Assembly (NCBI GenBank): GCA_902826385.1
Contig: CADEEU010000207.1
Span: forward strand, 1 to 6,725
Origin: an uncultured Acidobacteriota bacterium
GTDB lineage: Bacteria; Acidobacteriota; Blastocatellia; Pyrinomonadales; Pyrinomonadaceae
Length of the DNA stretch: 6,725 bases
Reading direction: 5' to 3'
Positions 1 to 5,404 of this stretch are shown piece by piece (the stretch's first letter is position 1; each line of letters opens with the position of its first letter). Below the pieces are notes generated by a model. That model was not told where the DNA came from. It did not search any database and saw only the letters and a list, made by a program, of their open reading frames with translations. The position numbers and the translations under genes are program-made.

Positions 1-623
1 CTCCAGCGCTTTGCCCTTGAGTTTGTCGAGCCTGCTCCGATAGCAACGACCTTTTTGCCCGTGTCTATGCCGACGGAGCGAAGCATCGTCAACGCGCCTT
101 CTCGTCGTTGATCGGAAATATCGAGGGTCGCATCCGGCGTATTCTGGACAACCGTCGACGTTCCGAGAAAACGTCGTTCGATCTCAGCGATGAGATTTAG
201 ATAGTAAAAAACTTCGTGTCTCTTATCTTTCCATTCGGGAACAGCGATGGGTTCGGTTAGAAGTAATCCGCGAAGGTCTTTGTTGTAACCGATTCGATGA
301 GGGATTTTTGCAAGCTTAGTCGTTACGGCTGACTCGAAAGAGTTCGGAAAAAGTACGGCAAGGTCGAAATCCTCTTCGCCAAGTTGGTCAGCCTGGTCGA
401 TCGTCCGCCTGATTCGCGACGACATTTTTTTGACCCGCAGTACGCGGTCGATGAAATCAGAATCTTCGAACAGACCTTCGACCAGCGGCTTCACGTGGAG
501 AACGATCTCAGCGTCGGGAAACAACCGCGACAGTTCGCGAAGGGCCGGAACCGACATAATTGCGTCGCCTATCCAGTTGGTGCCACGCACTACTATTTTG
601 TTGACTGAGGTTTTCGCAGGCAT
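1..623 (-). CDS. waaF: LPS heptosyltransferase II (glycosyltransferase family 9), C-terminus off the window
   Basis: Adds an L-glycero-D-manno-heptose residue from an ADP-heptose donor to the growing LPS inner core at the cytoplasmic face of the inner membrane (known for the family). I translated the minus strand from ATG at 623-621: 207 complete codons are present of a family length near 350, so the C-terminal part lies beyond position 1. Visible signatures are an N-terminal beta strand running into the GTNWIGD motif (Asp20 matches the proposed catalytic Asp13 of WaaC), FPNSFESA at 92-99, IPHRIGYNKDLRGLLLT at 107-123 (the WaaF pattern IPHRxGYxxDxRxxLLT), and GAGSTNSRAKRW at 196-207, the start of the second Rossmann domain, corresponding to PGAEFGPAKRWP in E. 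coli WaaF. The ATG lies one base after the stop of the upstream epimerase gene (TAG-A-ATG), so the pair is very probably one transcript. No Shine-Dalgarno is visible. WaaF fits better than WaaC or other GT9 members because of the PNSF and IPHR motifs. Confidence 0.9.
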   Translation of the reverse strand, partial: MPAKTSVNKIVVRGTNWIGDAIMSVPALRELSRLFPDAEIVLHVKPLVEGLFEDSDFIDRVLRVKKMSSRIRRTIDQADQLGEEDFDLAVLFPNSFESAVTTKLAKIPHRIGYNKDLRGLLLTEPIAVPEWKDKRHEVFYYLNLIAEIERRFLGTSTVVQNTPDATLDISDQRREGALTMLRSVGIDTGKKVVAIGAGSTNSRAKRW

Positions 624-624
624 T

Positions 625-1485
625 CTACGCAGGCAAACTGCCGCCAAATAAGGTCCGCAGGCCGTCCTCAAGACTGATCGCAGGCTTCCAGCCCAGCTCC
701 TTTTCTGTTAACGAAAGATCGGAAACATAGTTCATCGGCACTGGTTTGTCCAAAGGATTTTCTTCATCTATTAGTGCCTGAAGCCCGGAAACGGCTTCCA
801 TCTTTTCGACAAGTTCGCGTAATGTCGCGGAATTCGATTCACCGCCGCCCAGATTGTACAGGCCGTGGCGGATTACCGAATCGGCAAAGGCCGAACACGC
901 GGCAGCCATATCATTGACGTGCAGTATGTCGCGTCGCGGACGGCCCTCGCCGGGAAGCCTTATGCGCTCGCCAAGGTTTATCGCGTCCGCGTAATGGCCG
1001 ACAAAGTTTGGCGAGTTACCGTCGCTCGGCGGTGCGTAAATGGTGGACAGACGGAAGATGCACGATCGAAAACCGCGCTGGTGAGCGTAGTATTCGACAT
1101 ACCTTTCGGCCACGAGCTTTGACCACTCCAACGCCGATTGTCCAGCGTAAAACGTCGCGCAAGTTTCAGGCACCTCGACATAGCTGTCCGCAAAGCGGCT
1201 GTAAATGTCTTTGGTAGAAGCAAATACGAAAACCGCGTCCTTTTTCACCTGCTTTAGGACATTGACCGTGCCTTCGACATTCGTTAGAAGAACGCTCTCG
1301 GCATTTTCGGGATCCTTGTCCAACTCCGCCGCGAGGTGGATGATCACGTCATATTCCGAAACGGCTTTTACATCGTGGGCGTTGAGAATATCAAGACCGG
1401 ACCGACGCGACATGTCGTCGGCATTAAAATAGCGGCGAACGTGGACGCCGAGATATCCGCTGCCGCCCGTGACAAGAATTTTCAT
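625..1485 (-). CDS. NAD-dependent epimerase/dehydratase family protein (extended SDR, sugar-nucleotide type)
   Basis: Probable NAD(P)-dependent enzyme acting on a nucleotide-linked sugar in the cytoplasm; the substrate cannot be told from sequence. The 286-residue protein starts with a Rossmann strand and the dinucleotide motif GGSGYLG (7-13). It has IIHLAAE (48-54), where the family has HLAA, then FVFASTKDIY (86-95) holding the usual active-site Ser/Thr strand, and RRDILHVNDMA (184-194), the counterpart of RDFxxVxDxA in extended SDRs. The C-terminus ends with the typical ELGWKPAISLEDGL (263-276). The active-site motif YxxxK is atypical: Lys123 is present in LEWSK, but position 119, where Tyr is expected, is Leu; the nearest upstream Tyr is 113. 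The protein is somewhat shorter than the usual 300-340 residues. The ATG at 1485-1483 gives a start directly at the Rossmann strand. No Shine-Dalgarno is visible. The gene is first in an apparent operon with waaF, suggesting a surface-glycan precursor role (inference). It could instead be a 4-epimerase, a reductase or a non-catalytic relative. Confidence 0.88.
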   Translation of the reverse strand: MKILVTGGSGYLGVHVRRYFNADDMSRRSGLDILNAHDVKAVSEYDVIIHLAAELDKDPENAESVLLTNVEGTVNVLKQVKKDAVFVFASTKDIYSRFADSYVEVPETCATFYAGQSALEWSKLVAERYVEYYAHQRGFRSCIFRLSTIYAPPSDGNSPNFVGHYADAINLGERIRLPGEGRPRRDILHVNDMAAACSAFADSVIRHGLYNLGGGESNSATLRELVEKMEAVSGLQALIDEENPLDKPVPMNYVSDLSLTEKELGWKPAISLEDGLRTLFGGSLPA

Positions 1486-1498
1486 CCGATTTATTTAC

Positions 1499-1528
1499 TA
1501 GACATCGTACAGCCAAACTATATAGAAT
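1499..1528 (+). promoter_or_regulatory. Possible sigma-70-type promoter for the PBP gene
   Basis: TAGACA (1499-1504, five of six matches to TTGACA) and TAGAAT (1523-1528, five of six to TATAAT) are separated by 18 bases. Transcription would begin near 1535, giving a leader of about 50 bases. The -10 element abuts or overlaps the -10 of the divergent promoter on the other strand, through the self-complementary CTATATAG at 1518-1525. It lies in the only non-coding stretch ahead of the gene. Confidence 0.42.
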
Positions 1529-1547
1529 TTTACAGGGCAACCCGCAA
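1517..1547 (-). promoter_or_regulatory. Possible sigma-70-type promoter for the epimerase-waaF operon
   Basis: Read on the minus strand, TTGCGG (1547-1542) is followed after 17 bases by TATATA (1524-1519). A better -10 match, TATAGT (1522-1517), overlaps it with 19-base spacing. Transcription would start near 1510, giving a leader of about 25 bases before the ATG at 1485. The -35 match is only TTG plus non-consensus bases, so this is a pattern-based proposal. Confidence 0.35.
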
Positions 1548-1587
1548 AATCCAAACTCTCACCTAATCCGACAGACGCGCCTAATTA

Positions 1588-4422
1588 ATGCAGCCTTCGA
1601 ACCAGATCAGGAGCAATCGCTCAAAAAAACCGCCGAAAGGCTGGGTCAAGGCAAAACGTGTATCGGCCTATCAGTCGGCGCCAAAGTCGCGTTTTCGGCG
1701 TTTGCTGCGGGTCGTATTCAATGGCTGGACGATCTCGATCGCGTTACTGGCAGTTCTCGCCACGTTTTTGACCCTTACATATTATTGGTTCGAGTTTTCC
1801 GATCAGATCGACCGGCGATTGATGACGGGCGAGGTATTTACTCCCTCGGCGGGAATCTATTCCGCTCCAAAGACGCTCCGCATCGGCGAGAGCATGAGCC
1901 GCACGGAGTTGATCGACTATCTAAAGTCCGCCGGATATATAGACAAGAATGTCAAAGCCGATCTCTCCCGCAGCCGTTTCTCGGTGGTCGACGCGGGAAT
2001 CGCGGTCGAGCCTGGAATCACCGGCGTGATCGATGACGAAAAAGTTTATCCATCGCTGATAGTTTCGTTTAGCAAGGACGGAAAGACAGTTGCAAAGATC
2101 GTCGATTCCGGCTCGAAAGCCGAGGTAACGCGGGCACAGCTCGAGCCAAAGCAGTTGAGCACGATTGCGGCAGAAGGCGACGGACGGCGAAAGACCGTAA
2201 CGTTCAATGATCTGCCAAGCCACTTGATAAAGGCCATAACAGTCACGGAAGACCGTGCATTTTTCGAACATTACGGTGTTAATTTTCGCGGAATCGCCCG
2301 TGCCTTGTGGCGAAGATACGAGGGCGAAGAGAATACGCCGCTGTCGAATCAGGGTGGTTCGTCGATAACGCAGCAACTAGTAAAAAATCTTCTTCTGTCC
2401 AACGAACAAACGCTGCAGCGAAAGGTGACCGAGGCTTACATGTCCGTTATCCTCGAAACACGGCTCACTAAAGAAGAGATTTTCACGCTTTATGCCAACC
2501 AGATCTACCTTGGCCAGCAGACCGGCGTTTCCGTTTATGGCGTGGGGGAAGCCGCCAATGCCTATTTTGGAAAGGACGTTTCGCAGATCACGCTTCCGGA
2601 AGCCGCATTTCTTGCCGGAATAATCCGCAGTCCGAACCGTTACAATCCCTACAAAAACCCGGAGAAAGTACGCGAGCGCCGCAACCAGGTACTCCAGTCG
2701 ATGCTTGAGGCGGGCGAAATAACCGACGCAGTTTACCAGCATGCCTACTCGGTTCCGATTGAGCTGAGGCAAACAGCACCGGCCAAAGACCTCGAGGGAA
2801 TGCCGTACTTTTCGCAGTACGTCATCGACGAGCTGCCAAATGTAGTTAGTGACCCTGAGGCACTCCAACATCTGCGTGTTTACACATCCATCGACCCCGA
2901 CCTGCAAAAGCTTGCGTACAAGACGGTCACCGAACGTCTTGAAAAACTGGACAAATACTTCCCTAAAAAACAGAAAGGAAATCTGAATGCCGCTCTTGTA
3001 GCCATACGGCCAAAGACGGGCGAGATCGTCGCCATGGTCGGAGGTCGAAACTACGCCGACAACCAGTTCAACCGCGCAACGATGGCAATGCGTCAGCCCG
3101 GATCCGTTTTCAAGCCGTTCGTTTACGCCGCCGCATTGAACTCGCCTTATGACGGAGGACGTAGTTTTTCCGCAGCGACAGTATTGAAAGACGAGAAAAA
3201 GATATTCACATTTGGTAACGATTCTTATTCGCCCAACAATTACGGCGATTACTTCTCTAATAAAGAGATCACGCTTCGCGATGCTTTGGTAAAGAGCAAA
3301 AACACGGTCACGGTCGATCTGGCGATGCAGGTCAACGTCGGTAAAGTCATGAACCTGGCACACCGTGCGGGAATGCCGAAAGTCGATAAAGCTTATCCAT
3401 CGATGGCACTTGGCACGGCGGAAGCAACGCCGCTTCAGGTTGCCACCGCATACACAATGTTCGCCAATTTGGGTGATCGAGTGCTGCCGACGCCGATAAC
3501 GAGGGTTACTCGCGGCGACGGAAAGACGGCCGCTGCTCCCAAAGGGGACCGCAAAAACGTTGTGCGTACCGATGTCGCCTACATAGCCGACGACATAATG
3601 AAAGACGTTGTTAACCGCGGTACAGCAGCACAGGTTCAGGCTTGGGGGTTGCGGAATGTTTCGGGTAAAGCCGCTTTCGCGGGAAAAACCGGCACGTCGC
3701 GAGATGGCTGGTTTGCGGGATTTACGCCGGAAATTGTTTGCGTAGTCTATGTAGGCTTTGACGACAACGACGACCTGGGCATGAAAGGCTCCGACTCGGC
3801 GATGCCGATCTGGGCCGATTTTATGCAGGAAGCGTTAAAGCTGCATCCCGAGTGGAATGGCGACTGGGCAATGCCCGCCGGTATTCGCAAGGCTGAGATC
3901 GACATTCGCAACGGCACTTTAATCAGAGAGCTTGATGCACTTGAAACCGCCGACGCAAAAGCGACTCCGACGCCTTCGCCGACTCCCGCGGCCACGGTCG
4001 ACCCGGAGCTGGCTGCGTGGCAAACCGAGGAGGTCGCACCGCCAAAAGAGGTATTCGTCACCGACGTTCCCGCCGAGTTTCGCCGTGCCGAGCTGTTCAT
4101 TGCAGGCACCTTGCCGAGCAAAGCGATGATCCAAATGGACGAAAACGGCTTTACTATTGAAGATCCGACGGCTGTTCCAGGATCACCGACGCCCACAGAT
4201 CCCAAGATTACCGGCACTTGGTCAGATTCGGTCGACGGTCCGGGTGTGTCGGCCCAACCGACACCGCGAACCGGCCGCCCCGACACGCGCGGCTCCGTCA
4301 ACATAGTTGTCTGTCCCGTTACCGACATGCGTGCCACCGAAAACTGTCCTCGCCGCGAAGCAAAAACATTCCGCTCCGGCACGGAACCGAAGGACTTTTG
4401 CCCAATACATTCTTCGCAGTAG
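1588..4422 (+). CDS. mrcB: Bifunctional class A penicillin-binding protein, PBP1b-like (transglycosylase/transpeptidase)
   Basis: Polymerises lipid II into glycan strands and cross-links the stem peptides in the periplasm, anchored in the inner membrane. The 944 residues are arranged as follows: a basic cytoplasmic tail (1-45); one transmembrane segment (about 46-68); a UB2H-like region (about 85-175, beginning AGIYSAPKTLRIGE), as in E. coli PBP1b where it binds LpoB; a GT51 domain (about 200-375) with TEDRAFFEH carrying catalytic Glu221, GGSSITQQLVKN (256-267) and second Glu282 in RKVTEAYMS; and a transpeptidase domain (about 465-755) with SVFK (nucleophile Ser506, Lys509), SKN (570-572) and KTGT (700-703). 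All catalytic motifs are intact. After the transpeptidase comes an extension of about 170 residues, Pro/Thr-rich (793-800 TPTPSPTP; 864-871), ending in a Cys/His module (Cys909, Cys920, Cys938, His941). An in-frame TAA at 1582-1584 and no other Met before residue 79 fix the start at 1588; no Shine-Dalgarno is visible. The symbol follows resemblance to E. coli PBP1b; annotation pipelines may call it PBP1A family. Confidence 0.95.
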   Translation: MQPSNQIRSNRSKKPPKGWVKAKRVSAYQSAPKSRFRRLLRVVFNGWTISIALLAVLATFLTLTYYWFEFSDQIDRRLMTGEVFTPSAGIYSAPKTLRIGESMSRTELIDYLKSAGYIDKNVKADLSRSRFSVVDAGIAVEPGITGVIDDEKVYPSLIVSFSKDGKTVAKIVDSGSKAEVTRAQLEPKQLSTIAAEGDGRRKTVTFNDLPSHLIKAITVTEDRAFFEHYGVNFRGIARALWRRYEGEENTPLSNQGGSSITQQLVKNLLLSNEQTLQRKVTEAYMSVILETRLTKEEIFTLYANQIYLGQQTGVSVYGVGEAANAYFGKDVSQITLPEAAFLAGIIRSPNRYNPYKNPEKVRERRNQVLQSMLEAGEITDAVYQHAYSVPIELRQTAPAKDLEGMPYFSQYVIDELPNVVSDPEALQHLRVYTSIDPDLQKLAYKTVTERLEKLDKYFPKKQKGNLNAALVAIRPKTGEIVAMVGGRNYADNQFNRATMAMRQPGSVFKPFVYAAALNSPYDGGRSFSAATVLKDEKKIFTFGNDSYSPNNYGDYFSNKEITLRDALVKSKNTVTVDLAMQVNVGKVMNLAHRAGMPKVDKAYPSMALGTAEATPLQVATAYTMFANLGDRVLPTPITRVTRGDGKTAAAPKGDRKNVVRTDVAYIADDIMKDVVNRGTAAQVQAWGLRNVSGKAAFAGKTGTSRDGWFAGFTPEIVCVVYVGFDDNDDLGMKGSDSAMPIWADFMQEALKLHPEWNGDWAMPAGIRKAEIDIRNGTLIRELDALETADAKATPTPSPTPAATVDPELAAWQTEEVAPPKEVFVTDVPAEFRRAELFIAGTLPSKAMIQMDENGFTIEDPTAVPGSPTPTDPKITGTWSDSVDGPGVSAQPTPRTGRPDTRGSVNIVVCPVTDMRATENCPRREAKTFRSGTEPKDFCPIHSSQ

Positions 4423-4497
4423 TACCATTCACTCCTTTCCGGGCACTTTTCTGCCCCGCTTGCTTCGATTTTCTAGCTCCAACACGACAAACAAGGC

Positions 4498-4526
4498 AGC
4501 CTGACAAAAAATGTCATCGGCTTTTT
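4498..4526 (+). terminator. Probable intrinsic terminator after the PBP gene
   Basis: The left arm AGCC-TGACA (4498-4506) pairs with TGTCA and GGCT (4512-4516 and 4519-4522), with a two-base bulge (TC, 4517-4518) and an AAAAA loop. The stem runs straight into TTTTT (4522-4526). It lies about 75 bases after the PBP stop and ahead of the pilin promoter, so it would insulate pilin expression from PBP read-through. Confidence 0.6.
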
Positions 4527-4649
4527 ACCAAAAACTGTTATTTGAAAGGCCATTTTCTGCATTTCCAGCCGTGTATGCTTATTCGATATCAAGCTATAAA
4601 TCTTTTTATTTCATGCACTTAAGATTCTCTACTGTCTATTCTCCAACTG

Positions 4650-4665
4650 TGGCACGGGGCTTGTA
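4650..4665 (+). promoter_or_regulatory. Sigma-54 (RpoN) type -24/-12 promoter for the pilin gene
   Basis: TGGCACG (4650-4656), four bases, then TTGTA (4661-4665) closely match the sigma-54 consensus TGGCACG-N4-TTGCW, with one mismatch (T for C in the -12 GC). The spacing is exact. Transcription would start near 4676, giving a leader of about 55 bases before the ATG at 4731. Sigma-54 control of major pilin genes, with the PilS/PilR two-component system, is established in Pseudomonas, Myxococcus and Geobacter, which supports the reading. No activator site was recognised upstream. Confidence 0.72.
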
Positions 4666-4712
4666 ATAGGCAAAGCAGCCTGGGAAAGGTAGATAGAAAA
4701 CTTGATTACTTT

Positions 4713-4717
4713 AGGAG
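4713..4717 (+). promoter_or_regulatory. Shine-Dalgarno sequence of the pilin gene, unusually distant
   Basis: AGGAG lies 13 bases upstream of the ATG at 4731, longer than the usual 5-9. The in-frame TGA at 4722-4724 excludes an earlier start, and the prepilin leader requires this ATG. It is the only clear Shine-Dalgarno among the five genes of the window. Confidence 0.55.
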
Positions 4718-4730
4718 CTTGTGAATTAGA

Positions 4731-5276
4731 ATGAAAAATCAGAAAGGTTTCTCACTTATCGAATTGTTGATCGTCGTTGTTATCATCGGCATCATCGCAG
4801 CCATCGCTATCCCCAACCTGCTGGCGGCACGCCGTTCAGCTAACGAAGGTGCCGCAACATCGGCACTCCGTACCCTCCACGGTGCAAACGCAACCTACCA
4901 GGCAACGACTGGTAATGGCGACTATGCGCTTTCAATCGCTGACCTCGGAACGGTTAACCTGATCGATTCGGTTTTGGCCAGTGCTAATGGAAAGAGCGGT
5001 TACAGCTTTGACACGACTTCGGGCAACGGCAGCTACGTTCAGCAGCCGCGTGTTGCAGGCGTCGGTGGTAACCCGGCAACCTTTGCTTGCGTTGCCAAGC
5101 CGCAGGTCAACACTGGAATCACCGCAACCGGAACGCGTAACTTCGGTATCGCTACGGATGGTATCCTCGGCGTCGAGTCGCTTGGTGCGACCGGTGGAGC
5201 CGGAACGATGGCAGCTGTTGTCGGTACGGCAACCACGCCTTCGAGCTTCGGTGTCTTCCCTGCAATGGGTCAGTAG
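4731..5276 (+). CDS. pilA: Type IV pilin (prepilin with class III leader)
   Basis: Structural subunit of a type IV pilus or closely related pseudopilus. It is inserted in the inner membrane, cleaved and N-methylated by the prepilin peptidase PilD, then assembled into a fibre. Of 181 residues, the first six (MKNQKG) are the leader, cleaved before Phe7. The mature N-terminus FSLIELLIVVVIIGIIAAIAIPN has Glu11 (Glu5 of the mature protein) and Pro28 (Pro22 mature), both conserved in type IV pilins, followed by the alpha1-C helix (NLLAARRSANEGAATSALRTL). The globular part (about 55-181) is rich in Gly, Ala, Thr and Asn. It has a single Cys (120), so it lacks the C-terminal disulfide loop of Pseudomonas or Neisseria pilins. 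TRNFGIATDGILG (135-147) resembles the beta-strand region of acidobacterial pilins. The gene has its own sigma-54-like promoter and a strong terminator, consistent with a highly expressed single-gene transcript. A minor pilin or GspG-like protein is possible, but the isolated position and strong signals favour a major pilin. Confidence 0.92.
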   Translation: MKNQKGFSLIELLIVVVIIGIIAAIAIPNLLAARRSANEGAATSALRTLHGANATYQATTGNGDYALSIADLGTVNLIDSVLASANGKSGYSFDTTSGNGSYVQQPRVAGVGGNPATFACVAKPQVNTGITATGTRNFGIATDGILGVESLGATGGAGTMAAVVGTATTPSSFGVFPAMGQ

Positions 5277-5298
5277 TTTGAATAACTTCAACTTACTT

Positions 5299-5332
5299 AA
5301 AAGAAGCGATCAAAATGATCGCTTCTTTTTTT
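5299..5332 (+). terminator. Strong intrinsic terminator of the pilin gene
   Basis: GAAGCGATC (5303-5311) and GATCGCTTC (5317-5325) form a perfect nine-base-pair stem, extendable by A-T pairs to 5299 and 5329, around an AAAAT loop. A run of seven T follows (5326-5332). It begins 23 bases after the pilin stop. The flanking A-run means it could also act weakly on the opposite strand. It argues that the following gene is mostly transcribed separately. Confidence 0.92.
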
Positions 5333-5350
5333 GTTTTCGGGTACACTCTT

Positions 5351-5375
5351 AGAAGGCTTCGCGCTTTAGCCTTCT
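5351..5375. other. Second hairpin between the pilin and Wzy_C genes
   Basis: AGAAGGCT (5351-5358) and AGCCTTCT (5368-5375) form a perfect eight-base-pair inverted repeat around a nine-base loop. No T-tract follows, so it is not a standard terminator. It ends about 30 bases before the ATG at 5405 and could lie in the leader of that gene, act as a back-up processing structure for the pilin mRNA, or be a protein-binding palindrome. Its role is unknown. Confidence 0.5.
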
Positions 5376-5404
5376 TGAACCCCTTCCTCTTTCTTTCCAC
5401 TTAA

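Larger units (their letters stand above)
4423..4730. other. Intergenic region between the PBP and pilin genes, no gene seen
   Basis: This 308-base stretch shows no convincing coding sequence. In order it holds a small GC-rich hairpin just after the PBP stop (arms GGGCA 4441-4445 and TGCCC 4452-4456, no T-tract next to it), a probable intrinsic terminator (4498-4526), an AT-rich segment (about 4527-4650), a sigma-54-like promoter (4650-4665), and the pilin leader with AGGAG at 4713-4717. Within the AT-rich segment, TATCAAGCTATAA (4587-4599) differs by one base from the IHF consensus WATCAANNNNTTR. It lies about 50 bases upstream of the promoter, where IHF often bends sigma-54 promoters. The IHF reading is speculative. 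Confidence 0.6.

Noticed and set aside
2377..3363. Long open frame of 328 codons on the minus strand inside the PBP gene
   Set aside because: It lies fully opposite a PBP gene with intact catalytic motifs, its translation shows no recognisable domain, and long antisense frames are common in genes of this composition.
3955..4015. ACG/CCG-rich repeat in the PBP tail as a possible functional DNA repeat
   Set aside because: It simply encodes the Pro/Thr-rich linker TPTPSPTP and is explained by protein composition.
4441..4456. GC-rich hairpin GGGCA/TGCCC directly after the PBP stop as the PBP terminator
   Set aside because: The stem is only five pairs and no T-tract follows immediately; the hairpin at 4498-4526 with TTTTT is the better candidate.
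4218..4622. Plus-strand open frame of 134 codons overlapping the PBP end and the following spacer
   Set aside because: It overlaps the PBP reading frame and runs through the terminator hairpin, and its product is Arg/Pro/Cys-rich with no family signature, as expected of a frame-shifted shadow.
4505..4655. PilR-type TGTC sites upstream of the pilin promoter
   Set aside because: Only isolated TGTC tetramers are present (for example 4512 and 4633), without the tandem spacing of known PilR sites; this frequency is expected by chance.
4495..4684. CAGCCTG occurring twice (near 4497 and 4676), each in a similar A/G-rich context, as a possible direct repeat
   Set aside because: The match is too short, one copy is part of the PBP terminator stem, and there is no target-site or mobile-element structure around the copies.
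4650..4695. Possible GEMM-type (cyclic di-GMP) riboswitch in the pilin leader, prompted by GGCAAAGC and a downstream GGTAGA
   Set aside because: Only a short core-like fragment is present. There is no GAAA-tetraloop helix, no receptor helix and no room for the fold of about 85 bases: the fragment overlaps the sigma-54 promoter and the predicted leader is only about 55 bases.
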